Assembly (NCBI GenBank): GCA_009731375.1
Contig: BJOX01000358.1
Coordinates: 502,164 to 535,956, forward strand
Length of the DNA: 33,793 bases
Reading direction: 5' to 3'
Origin: Paulinella micropora
Lineage: Eukaryota; Cercozoa; Imbricatea; Euglyphida
This document shows, piece by piece, positions 15,902 through 24,528 of this stretch. The translations under genes were made by a program, and so were the position numbers. Below the pieces are notes generated by a model, which searched no databases, was not told the DNA's origin, and saw nothing but the letters and a program-made list of their open reading frames with translations. Position 1 is the first letter of the stretch; every line of letters begins with the position of its first letter.

Positions 15902-16636
15902 ATGTCCGAATGGATAAAGTTCGTTAAGGCTTACTCTGCTAAACATAACATAAGCTACAAGGAGGCATTGAAAAAAGCTGGTAAGGCATACAGAAGACAG
16001 AGCTCAGCCAAAGGCGGAGCCGTCGCACGTGTGCGACTGAATGGAGGCAGTGCTGAGTTGTCTGAGGATGTATATTTGTCTTCGTCGGAGAGAAAAGGTG
16101 CTAACGGTTGGAAACCAGTAGCTAGCAAAGAAAAATCAACCGTATATGAAAAAGATGATAAAGCGATTGTAGCATTTAGAGGAAGTGCGGATAAGCGAGA
16201 CTTGCTAACCGATGTCGCATTAGTAAAGGGAGTATTAAAAAGAACACCGAGATATAAAGAAGAACAGAAGCTGGTTAATGAAGTCATAAAGAAATATGGT
16301 AAAGATAATGTAGAGCTGACGGGTCATAGCCTTGGCGGGACGATAGCAAAAGATTTAAGCAGACAAACTGGGGTGAAGGCTACAACATACAATAAAGGCA
16401 TTAGCACTAAGGACCTAATTGAAGGAGTGATTGACCGAGTGGCGGTGAAAGTTAATCCAAAAGGGAAAAGGGCTAAGACGGCGAAGCTGACCACGAACTA
16501 CCGAACCGCATTTGACCCCGTATCGTTAATGGGTGCTACGGCTGTAAATACTGAGTTAGTCAAACAAAAAAAAGGAATTCATACAATCAGGAGCTTCAAA
16601 GGTAAAGGAGCCAAAAAAATATACCTTTATGATTAA
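15902..16636 (+). CDS. Class 3-type lipase with viral N-terminal module
   Basis: This 244-residue protein contains an alpha/beta-hydrolase lipase. An oxyanion-type loop, VAFRGS (about 90-95), is followed by the nucleophile elbow GHSLGG with Ser143, an Asp in TAFDPV and a His in GIHTIRSF near the end. It should cleave glycerolipids or phospholipids. The first 30 residues, WIKFVKAYSAKHNISYKEALKKAGKAYR, are a basic helical module of a kind I associate with virion proteins of PLVs and large DNA viruses. Two Gly-Gly sites follow (AKGG-A at 38-39 and LNGG-S at 48-49), so the enzyme could be packaged and released by the viral protease. Entry through membranes by a virion lipase has precedent in other viruses. 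TTAATATAGA precedes the ATG. Its end overlaps the pPolB frame. Confidence 0.82.
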   Translation: MSEWIKFVKAYSAKHNISYKEALKKAGKAYRRQSSAKGGAVARVRLNGGSAELSEDVYLSSSERKGANGWKPVASKEKSTVYEKDDKAIVAFRGSADKRDLLTDVALVKGVLKRTPRYKEEQKLVNEVIKKYGKDNVELTGHSLGGTIAKDLSRQTGVKATTYNKGISTKDLIEGVIDRVAVKVNPKGKRAKTAKLTTNYRTAFDPVSLMGATAVNTELVKQKKGIHTIRSFKGKGAKKIYLYD

Positions 16637-19600
16637 TTAAGTTTAAAGCCGAGCGGGATGCTATCGTTATCGTTAATGAACTTACGGCCGCCCATTTATT
16701 CTCATTAACTTGTTTTTTTACATTCGCCATATGTAGAATGCTAAAATGTGGGATTTGTTGCTGTTTGCTGTTTCTGTCAATGTGTATTTTTTTCATTTGA
16801 AATTCCCTAACATTTTCAATGCTTTCGCCTCTATCCATCTTATCATATACATCGTAGTTGAGTTGATTAGCATTTAAGCCTTTACCCCTAAAATGGAAAT
16901 ATCGTTTAACTCCATTTTCAGCCGTTTCTATATGAACCCCTTTTGAAATATGTTTGAGGTCGTTCTTGGTCATACCAGCAGTAAAGGCATCTTTCGTTGT
17001 AAATTCTAACATATACAGTTTAGGCGCTATCCACACACCTTTTATAATCTTACAACCATCGCCCAAGTCGTCGCTTATACCGCCCAGTTTCTTATTACCC
17101 ATATTCTTAATGTATCTCGCACATCTCGCGTGGATTTGGAGGCTGTCTGTATCGGTGTAATAAAAGTCGTCTTCAATGGTTCCGTTCGGGTTGGCTTCCT
17201 TAATATAATTATACATAATGCGACGGCTATATGCTAGTATGAATGCCCCATAATGTGTCGGCTTGGTTATGCTACTCTCTAATAAGATTGGATTACGAGG
17301 AAGACCCGATATGTGCCATAAATCTTTGCCTTCTTTGTCAGTAAATTTAACAATGTCAGTTATTTGATTACTGTTCCAGAATTTCCAGTATTCTTCGTTA
17401 GTGGTTATGTATGCTGTGATAGATGGTATTGGTCTCTGTATCATCTTACCGTATAGGCTATTCATAAACAGTTTAGCGAGCAGATATTGCGGGCTACCTT
17501 TCTCCGCATTTTCCTTTGCCTTAAACATATCGTCTATGTATTGTTTGAAAACACATTCAGATTTAACGGTGTAGTATCCTTTATGAATGCGGACTTCATA
17601 TCCTTCGGCCACCATATCCTCAATATCTACACTCGTTAGCCATTGGTCCTTCATATCTTCTAGTCTCCATTTAAGGGAGCCCATTCGGTCTCGCTGTCCA
17701 ATGCGTGAATGTAATATGTTTTTGGGTGAGATATAATCAAGGTTGTAAATACCGATTTGAAGATTTCGCGGGTCAAATGGTCCGATTGTTTCCAGTATGT
17801 CGCCAACCATAAAAGCTAACATCATCGCGGTTGGATACAAAGATACAACATCCGCATCTACTAGGTAGTCTATTATTTCGTCAAAAGTGATTTCTTTTTT
17901 CAAATGTCGTTCATACTGCTTAGAAATAAACCGTCTCTTAGATGGGTAAGTCCTGCCACCGATAACAGCTTTTCTAAATGCTCGCTCCTGCTCAACTGTT
18001 GGAAGTCTAACTTCGTATTTGTTATCTACATATTTCTTCCATATGTTGAAAGCGAGACTTGAAGTTGAAATGTATGAAGTTAGATTGACCTTATGAGCTG
18101 TAAATATCGTCGTGTTTAATTTGTCGCATAATTCCTTCAAACCCATAACATCGTTTTTAAGATAAGCCAGACAGTCCTGCCTCATCTTCTCTTCCATATC
18201 CTCCCATCTGCGGGCTTGCTCGTGGTCAAAGTCGCCTTTAAGGATTTCACATCCCATACTTTCAAGATTTGCTTTAAGGCTTCCCTGAGTGTGCTTTCGT
18301 AAGTCCCACATTTTAACATTTTCAAACTCTAAGCAGATAATAGAGCCGTTGTTAATTTTTGACGACTTAATCTTAATACCCCTTTTAATTAATTCTTGGT
18401 GTATGAAGTAGTGGTCAAAGTTCGCTCCGTTAAAACCATTAACATAAAGAACTGGCGGTTTGTCCCCCTTTTTCTTCGGCGCCCATCCTTCTTTTATACG
18501 GTCGCCTCGTTCAATTATTAAATCTACGAATTGGCTTATACAGTCTTTACCCGCTATAAATTTAAAACCCTCCGAGCCCTGAGTATATCCAACAATGTAG
18601 CAGTCGTGGATATCGTGGCCCAAAGCTATTAGCATATTTCTGAATGTTTCCAAATCGTAATGTAGGACTTGGTCGTTATTTATTTTTTCTTCTTCTCTAA
18701 ATTTAGTTATGAGGTGTCTTTTACCATTCTTCTTCAACATAATGTCAGCAAATTTTTTTCTGTTGAGATTACATTTATGTTTGTTCAAATATAGTCGCAT
18801 ACAGTCATCACACCGCTTCTTAAACTGCTTAACTAATCCGTAATAATGGTTATCCTCCAAAAAGATTAGTTTGTTAGGTTCTTCTACTTCCTCATTCGTT
18901 CTGACTGTCTCCTTCATAATGTGGTCTGTTATTTCGTATGTTTTCCCATCCTTAACATATTTTTTCAATATTTCAACCGCTATTGAAAATGGAATTGGTG
19001 AGTTTGGCGGAAGGTTGAATTCGGCTCGTATCTCATTACATTTTTGTTTATTCATCGGGTGAATGTTTAGAATATCCTTACACAGGAAGAATAGGCAGTT
19101 GTTGTTTTTGCTTGGTGGAGATATCTTTTTACCTTCTTTAACTTTCTCCTTTTTCTCTCTGGTGCCTTCATAGCATCCCCCTCCGTTCTCTTGAACGAAT
19201 ATTATTTCAACATATTGTATTGTCCTTTCGTATCCATTCTCGCTAGCTTCAATGTTGTTTATGTTGAACTCGTTGAGAGCATCCATAAACTTGGTGTCAT
19301 ATTCGCGGAGTAGGAAAGAATTGAAAGTTTGCTTTTTAGAATAGTGGTCGTATCGTATATTAGCAGGAGCTGATGTATATGTTATAGATATATTGACATC
19401 GGCATTGTTCGTCATACCTTCCCTTCTCGCTCGTCGTATGGCTGGTATGAAAACCTCCCGTTCTAATGTGTCAGTATCATAGAAGCTTATGTCTAAGTCC
19501 TTAAATTTGATTAATATTGAGTTTATCCGTCTGTATCTTATAAATTTGTAATTGTGTCTCTTAAACTCTGGGTGCTTCGCTTCCCTAGTCTTAACCTCGC

Positions 19601-19676
19601 GGAGATTTGCCCTAGCTTGAAGAAGTTGGACATATTGCTTGTTTGGTCTAGGGGGTAGAGGTGGCTTATATGACAT
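16596..19676 (-). CDS. Protein-primed family B DNA polymerase (pPolB), 3' end frameshifted
   Basis: This long frame (1026 codons) encodes the replicative polymerase of polinton-type elements, which starts synthesis from a protein primer at the DNA ends. A CxxC...HKC cluster (CDDCMRLYLNKHKC, about residue 290) precedes the exonuclease: Exo I YDLET (Asp341), Exo II NGFNGANFDHYF (Asp421) and Exo III YLKNDVMGL. The polymerase motifs follow: DADVVSLYP (607-615), the NSLYGK motif (Asn739), YTDTDS (Asp842) and a later PKLY. The start at 19676 has CAATATACCT just upstream. At the end, the last ~28 residues look unlike the family. A neighbouring frame is open from about 16690 and stops at 16633-16635, which would overlap the lipase stop by only 3-4 bases. 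A one-base change near 16690 is therefore likely. Confidence 0.93.
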   Translation of the reverse strand: MSYKPPLPPRPNKQYVQLLQARANLREVKTREAKHPEFKRHNYKFIRYRRINSILIKFKDLDISFYDTDTLEREVFIPAIRRARREGMTNNADVNISITYTSAPANIRYDHYSKKQTFNSFLLREYDTKFMDALNEFNINNIEASENGYERTIQYVEIIFVQENGGGCYEGTREKKEKVKEGKKISPPSKNNNCLFFLCKDILNIHPMNKQKCNEIRAEFNLPPNSPIPFSIAVEILKKYVKDGKTYEITDHIMKETVRTNEEVEEPNKLIFLEDNHYYGLVKQFKKRCDDCMRLYLNKHKCNLNRKKFADIMLKKNGKRHLITKFREEEKINNDQVLHYDLETFRNMLIALGHDIHDCYIVGYTQGSEGFKFIAGKDCISQFVDLIIERGDRIKEGWAPKKKGDKPPVLYVNGFNGANFDHYFIHQELIKRGIKIKSSKINNGSIICLEFENVKMWDLRKHTQGSLKANLESMGCEILKGDFDHEQARRWEDMEEKMRQDCLAYLKNDVMGLKELCDKLNTTIFTAHKVNLTSYISTSSLAFNIWKKYVDNKYEVRLPTVEQERAFRKAVIGGRTYPSKRRFISKQYERHLKKEITFDEIIDYLVDADVVSLYPTAMMLAFMVGDILETIGPFDPRNLQIGIYNLDYISPKNILHSRIGQRDRMGSLKWRLEDMKDQWLTSVDIEDMVAEGYEVRIHKGYYTVKSECVFKQYIDDMFKAKENAEKGSPQYLLAKLFMNSLYGKMIQRPIPSITAYITTNEEYWKFWNSNQITDIVKFTDKEGKDLWHISGLPRNPILLESSITKPTHYGAFILAYSRRIMYNYIKEANPNGTIEDDFYYTDTDSLQIHARCARYIKNMGNKKLGGISDDLGDGCKIIKGVWIAPKLYMLEFTTKDAFTAGMTKNDLKHISKGVHIETAENGVKRYFHFRGKGLNANQLNYDVYDKMDRGESIENVREFQMKKIHIDRNSKQQQIPHFSILHMANVKKQVNENKWAAVSSLTITIASRSALNLINHKGIFFWLLYL

Positions 19677-19807
19677 AGGTATATTGTGGAATAGATTTTT
19701 TAGTTTGGTATTAATCCCAATGATTTATATTATACTTGTGTTATTTGTTTAGATGATAATTATATTAATGTAAAAATATTTTATTAGAAAAAATTAATTA
19801 ATTAGTT

Positions 19808-20062
19808 TTACCGTATTTCAACTTCTACAACACTTTCCATTTTTTGTTTCTTTTTCATAGCATATCGCTCCTTCCGCCTCGCCGATATGGCCTCTTTATT
19901 CCTTTCGTAATATGAAACTCCCGCCTTTCTATACATTTCTGGATTTTTTAAGACATATCTTCTTGAAGCCTCGTAATGAGCTTTTTTCTTTTCTTCAACA
20001 GATGTATATTTAGCAGGTCGCCCTAACTTTACAGTGCCGACTGGTCCGCTTTGTGATGGCAT
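19808..20062 (-). CDS. Small basic Tyr/Lys-rich protein, possible DNA binding
   Basis: This 84-residue protein has an AT-hook-like LGRPAKY (residues 13-19) followed by repeats of basic-aromatic helix: HYEASRRYVLKNPEMYRKAG and SYYERNKEAISARRKERYAMKKK. This RPxKY...Y..N.E.I....+.RY pattern occurs in small proteins of large and polinton-like viruses and suggests binding to DNA or RNA. It starts at the ATG at 20060-20062, with a TTTGGTGAAAT leader and AACAATATATACAG about 20 bases upstream. It lies between pPolB and the HIRAN gene, all on the minus strand. The function is not established. Confidence 0.6.
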   Translation of the reverse strand: MPSQSGPVGTVKLGRPAKYTSVEEKKKAHYEASRRYVLKNPEMYRKAGVSYYERNKEAISARRKERYAMKKKQKMESVVEVEIR

Positions 20063-20167
20063 ATTTCACCAAACCCAAAACTGTATATATTGTTATATAA
20101 TAATAATCATAATTATATAAATGAAAAATTAATTATTACCTACTTCTTACCTCCTATGTCGGTAGAC

Positions 20168-20464
20168 TTACAACCAGATTGTAATTTCCATTCCGTAATT
20201 TTTGCCTAACCCCCCACCATATATTTTATAAGAAACTTGTTGCTTTTTTGTTATCTTTTTGGATAAAGTTTCCGCAGTGTATTTTCCTATATATCCTAAC
20301 TGTCTTCCTTCTTCTGTTTCCACCCTAATAGCATGTTTATCAAATTTATTTTCTGGTTCAGGAACTATGAAAACTTTGATTAGAGGTTTGCTTCTTAGAT
20401 ATAACAAATTTTCCTGTCTTCCTCCAAATGATACCCCGACGACTTTTGTTGATAATGTTGGCAT
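20168..20464 (-). CDS. HIRAN-domain protein
   Basis: The 98-residue protein is essentially one HIRAN domain. It begins with MPTLSTKVVGVSFGGRQENL, has the core PEPENKFDKHAIRVET, then GRQLGYIGKYTAETLSKKI, and ends with a YKIYGGG/MEITIWL strand pair. HIRAN domains recognise 3'-OH ssDNA ends at stalled forks (known from HLTF/Rad5-type proteins) and occur stand-alone in bacteria and phages. The ATG at 20462-20464 is chosen because the domain starts right there and CTATATAAAAAAAAAG directly precedes it. The frame stays open further upstream (to 20983), but that part looks unlike the viral genes. It is the last recognisable viral gene on this side. A role in replication of the linear DNA ends is inferred. 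Confidence 0.82.
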   Translation of the reverse strand: MPTLSTKVVGVSFGGRQENLLYLRSKPLIKVFIVPEPENKFDKHAIRVETEEGRQLGYIGKYTAETLSKKITKKQQVSYKIYGGGLGKNYGMEITIWL

Positions 20465-20993
20465 CTTTTTTTTTATATAGTTAGAATTATATTTTTTTAA
20501 ATGATAATTAATTAAATGATAAATATTTAAATTCCTTCTTCCTTTTTGATTTCGTCTTGATTTCTTGTTTGTTGATTTTTGGAGATTTGGGTCTTGAAAG
20601 TCCGATTTCTTACAGGCATTGTAAAAAATGACTGTAAGAAAGCGGTAATCACCTTCTCTCCACATGTAATTGGGGACTTTCTTTCCTTTGCTATGCAAAG
20701 CACTCACATTACTCTCATGGACTAACTTAATGTGTTCTTCTGGGGTCTTAAGTGCCCCCTTGAGTCTCTTAGCACTTAATGCCAAAACTATTTCCCTCTG
20801 AATGGTTTTGAATTGGGTTCTCCCATCATACTGTCCTTTCCTCGTCATGCTGACTTTGTTTTTGTCCGTGCCTCTTAGAGTACTAAAACTCATTGAGGAC
20901 TTACTGTCTTGTTGTCCTTGAGCTTGTTGTAGTAGTAGTAGTTGGTAGCAGACCCGAAGGCCTGCTGCCCTCTTTCCTCCCAAAGCCGGTCAC
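20465..20993 (-). other. Virus-host junction region with unclassified open frame
   Basis: The minus-strand frame is open from 20983 down into the HIRAN gene. The part 20560-20983 encodes a Lys/Arg-rich sequence (for example FKTIQREIVLALSAKRL) that I cannot assign. Base composition changes from very AT-rich (below about 20560) to more balanced (above about 20620), suggesting that the viral DNA ends in between. No terminal inverted repeat or target-site duplication can be identified, because the other viral end is outside the window. Confidence 0.35.
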
Positions 20994-21640
20994 CTACCCA
21001 CGGAGACAGGTATTAAACGATGTGTTTACACAGAGCCACAGGGTTGCCGAAGTTTCCCTTTCGGTTGACACAACCCGGTCTTGGCCCTCCTTCATCGCCT
21101 CATTGATGTAAGCCATCTGAACTTCCAGATGCCTTTGACGACGAGTAAAGATGCAATTATTAGCCCCCAACACCGTCGCTGCGTTGTCCACTGCAATGAC
21201 AGGCGCTTCCATTGATTCATGAAGCCCTCCAATAATTTGTTGCACTTGTCGACCGGGATCTGCTTTAGTAAATTCGCAATACCATCACACGTTGAATACA
21301 ACGAAAAAGACCCCTCGATTCCGCCTCATTAGTTGAGGTCGCTACTTGACGCTGCTTGCTCGTATCCGAAACAATGACTCCATTAGCAAGCACAACCATC
21401 CCCCCGACCTCGAATTATCCTCCGCTTCCATTGCAAATGAGAAATCAGACCAGCAGACCAGGTTACGGTTGCCATTGGATGAATAGTGCAGCCCCTGTTC
21501 AGCCTGCCCTATGGTGTAGCAAAAAAGCTGCTCCGCCCCCTGGTAATCAAACTCCGCCGGCTTGGACTGCAGCTCGGCCAGTCTTGACAAAGGGCCCACA
21601 ATTTCCCAGAGCACACACCTCACCCAGCCCAGATCGCCAC
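20994..21640 (-). pseudogene. Ty1/copia-type RNase H relic
   Basis: Pieces of the copia RNase H region are readable on the minus strand in different frames, in the correct order: GLHYSSNGN with VCWSDFS, then VVLANGVIVSDTSKQRQVAT with STNEAE, then VDNAATVLGANN, then RHLEVQMAYINEAMKEG. They match the copia landmarks Y..SD.D, SKQ..VA.SS.EAE, DN.aA and KHI..r...re. Frame changes and the lack of a continuous ORF show it is dead. Upstream (higher coordinates to about 21840) there may be further reverse transcriptase remains, too decayed to call. It marks host repeat DNA next to the viral insertion. Confidence 0.72.
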
Positions 21641-21839
21641 AGATCTTCTCGGAGAGTACTTCCCAAACTCAGAAGCACGACGCGGCACATTCGTAGATGG
21701 CAGCCATGGCACCGATACTGGCGTCCAGTGCTTCCCGTCGGACTTCGGGTACTTGCGGATCAGATTCATGATGTATTCCCGAACAGTGACGTGAAACCGC
21801 CAAGCTTTGAATTCACCGTTACACTTCGAGTGATATAGG

Positions 21840-22684
21840 TAAAATATACAATTTTCCTTGGGGTGGGCAGGTATGACTAAATACTATTATCAATAAAATT
21901 GTCCATTGAAGGTAGATCACTGCCACACATCACTTGAACGAAGGTCTTCGTCTGTGATCCGTTGCACAGAGACGCTCCAAGGCCCATAACCCAATTGACA
22001 AAAACCTCCGCAATTTCTTCCCGTCTTAAACCGGCACTCCGCAGAGCGTCCCCCTCCTATCGGCTTGCCGGACTTCTAAACTCGAAGAATTTAACAATAT
22101 ATGCTGAAACAATTCCCGCCAGTCCAACTGCCGACATCACAAAAGATGTATCTTCCAGAAATTAACCCACGTAACGTACAGATGATATATGTAAAAAAGG
22201 TAATGGTAAAAAGCTGTTGCCACCAGTATCAGGATAAGTACTACAATTGACTGTATTAACAACTAATAATACTAAGAACAGAAGCAACTACTAACGGATA
22301 ATTAAGATATAATGGACATAATTGAGGCACGAGAAAGGGTCTAATTAATGTCTAATGTAGATAGTACGGCCCGGCCTATGTAATGAGTGTCGTAAGAGCC
22401 ATTACTTGTGTCCGGCCTAACTCGTACCCGCTCTTCGTCTTGGCGCCTTTTTCCAAAAAAATTTAGACTGCAGACGATAGTGATAGCTTCTTAGCTTTGA
22501 CTCCGGATTATTAAGATAGTCTCACAGCCAAAACTTCCCGTCACTTGGATATGTATATAACAGGATACCACGTTTTCGGGGATCCCGTTGACATTGTTGT
22601 CGGGGGCTCGGTTCTGGCTACCCTTTCTATATAGAAGTGGTTGTTAGCACTGACCTCGTTAGGTTAGACCATTAAACTCTCTTC
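21840..22684. other. No gene seen; host intergenic or repeat DNA
   Basis: The stretch has balanced base composition and no long convincing frame. It may contain degraded internal sequence of the neighbouring retroelement, but I see no motif. Confidence 0.4.
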
Positions 22685-22883
22685 TGTTGAGCTCAGCTCG
22701 TAAGGAGTGACCAAGTGTCTAGTTACACTTTTTGCAATATCGCTTTAGACACACACAGAACATTCTATATAAGCAATTATATATTAAGTTGAACCTTGCA
22801 AGATTTAACACAACCATTGCACTATGTATGCGAATCATTTGTATACTTGCTTGCTTGCACCTCATCTTGTGGATTTCTCAACA
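22685..22883. mobile_element. Possible short solo LTR
   Basis: The segment starts TGTTGAG and ends CTCAACA, a perfect 7-bp inverted terminal pair with the TG...CA ends of LTRs, about 199 bp long. On the plus strand it holds TTCTATATAAGC (a TATA box) near 22767. No target-site duplication is visible (TCTTC before, CCAAC after) and I see no second copy in the window, so this could be chance or an old solo LTR. Confidence 0.3.
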
Positions 22884-23505
22884 CCAACTCTCCCATCCAC
22901 AGTCAAGACAAGCCAGACACAAAAAAATGTAGTTGAATAACCATAACGTTAGGTGTTGGGCCGACACATTTTTCAGTGGCCGAAAAAGACTAGACATGCA
23001 TTTCACCGCAAAACTAGATAAAGATTATTCAAAACTCCCTGGAGTGTTGATAGCTCCACCGAGTTTTACGGCAAAAGGGTTAAATAATTCATGCTATTTC
23101 TAAATAAAAAAATATATGTTTTAGTAATATAAATAAATGTATAACTGAATCAATACTAGTAGAATTAGAAATGGTATGTCTAGCATGATCATGAAGATTA
23201 GATATGTTTTGCATAAATTTTTTGTTACGCAATCACTTTAAAATTTATATCGATACTCTAACAAAACCTTGCCACTCGACTCGCAGGAATGAGTGGGAAG
23301 TTGAAGCATAAGAAGGAAAGTGGCTGGTACAAAAGCGACTCTTCAGTCAGACTAACTAATATTTACCCGCTATGCTATACAAAAATCGACATCAAAAATT
23401 TAACAATAATAACTTAATTAGACTTCATGCAAGTATTTTACATTTTACTTCTAAGTGTTTAGGCATAATCTGACAAGAAAACAAAGTGCTTACAAGTGAC
23501 TAGAT
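22884..23505. other. No gene seen; AT-rich host DNA
   Basis: No coding frame or RNA gene is supported. Short AT-rich runs occur around 23090-23250. Confidence 0.4.
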
Positions 23506-23710
23506 TGAGGCGCGAGCAGTTCACGAGGAGGATAATAAAGAAGACGAAGGAGGAGAGGAAGAAGAGGAGGAAGACGAAGACGAAGAGGAAGAGGAGGAAG
23601 AAGAGGAGGAGGACGGGGCTTTCTGAGAGGCGAACACCTCGTCTAGCTTCCACATGAGCTTGACGATCGGCGTCGTAGACCGCTACAAACACACACACAC
23701 ACACATGCAT
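23506..23710. repeat. Imperfect GAA/GAG tract and (CA)n
   Basis: A degenerate purine-rich array (GAGGA/GAAGA/GACGA units) covers 23520-23622, and a short (CA)n lies at 23688-23705. Confidence 0.8.
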
Positions 23711-23932
23711 ATATACTTTTATGCGAAATACATATGCATATAAACATACATTGATGCATGAGGGACCTTTTTTTTTTCCTTTTGTTGTTCATAGCGCTGG
23801 TAGAGGTCAAGCAGCTCCTGGCAAATGTCCACAATCTGTCATACAACACACAGCTGTCTGCGCTAAGTGTGCCTGGTTGCTGGAAAGCGCGAGCGACCAG
23901 TTCGGTTTTGACTTTGATAGATAGGATAGATT

Positions 23933-23989
23933 GTATGTGTGTATGTGTGTGTGTGTGTGTGTTTGTATTTGTGTGTGTGAAAGAGAGCG

Positions 23990-24051
<62 letters not shown>

Positions 24052-24060
24052 AGAGAGAGA

Positions 24061-24103
<43 letters not shown>

Positions 24104-24122
24104 NNNNNNNNNNNNNNNNNNN

Positions 24123-24173
<51 letters not shown>

Positions 24174-24205
24174 GTGAGTGCGTGTGTGTGTGTGTGTGTG
24201 TGTGT
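23933..24205. repeat. (TG)n-(GA)n-(TG)n compound microsatellite with gap
   Basis: (TG)n covers about 23937-23980, (GA)n about 23990-24168 with a 19-N gap at 24104-24122, then (TG)n to 24205. Flanking unique DNA (23860-23930 and 24210-24280) is itself a diverged duplicate. Confidence 0.9.
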
Positions 24206-24528
24206 TTGTCTGAGCTGAGTGTGCTTGGTTGCTGGGAAAGCGCGCGCCACGAGTTCGGCTTTGACGTTGATGATAGAATAGATCGTGCGAGTGTGTACGT
24301 GAGTTTGCGTGTGTGTGTGTGTGTATCTGAGATGACGACCAGTTCGGTTTTGACGTTAACTTTGTCCAGCCACTCCTGCGCCTGGCTATGCTGCGCAGTG
24401 CACATCACACGACACATCACAGAGCACATCACTCAGACCAACAACACAGCACGTGCACTCACCCTTCCCCTTCAACAACAGATAAGCAAACAAGCAAACA
24501 AGCAAACAAGCAAACATGAAAACAAGCG

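Noticed and set aside
1-20500. Alternative genetic code explaining the in-frame TAA in the fibre
   Set aside because: Several intact viral genes end at TAA at natural positions, so general reassignment of TAA is not supported.
20560-20983. Upstream extension of the HIRAN protein or a retroelement gag
   Set aside because: The HIRAN domain has its own ATG and promoter-like sequence at 20464. The extension has host-like composition and no gag motif (no CCHC knuckle).
21356-21838. Plus-strand 160-codon Pro/Ser/Thr-rich frame
   Set aside because: It is antisense to the recognisable copia RNase H pieces on the minus strand.
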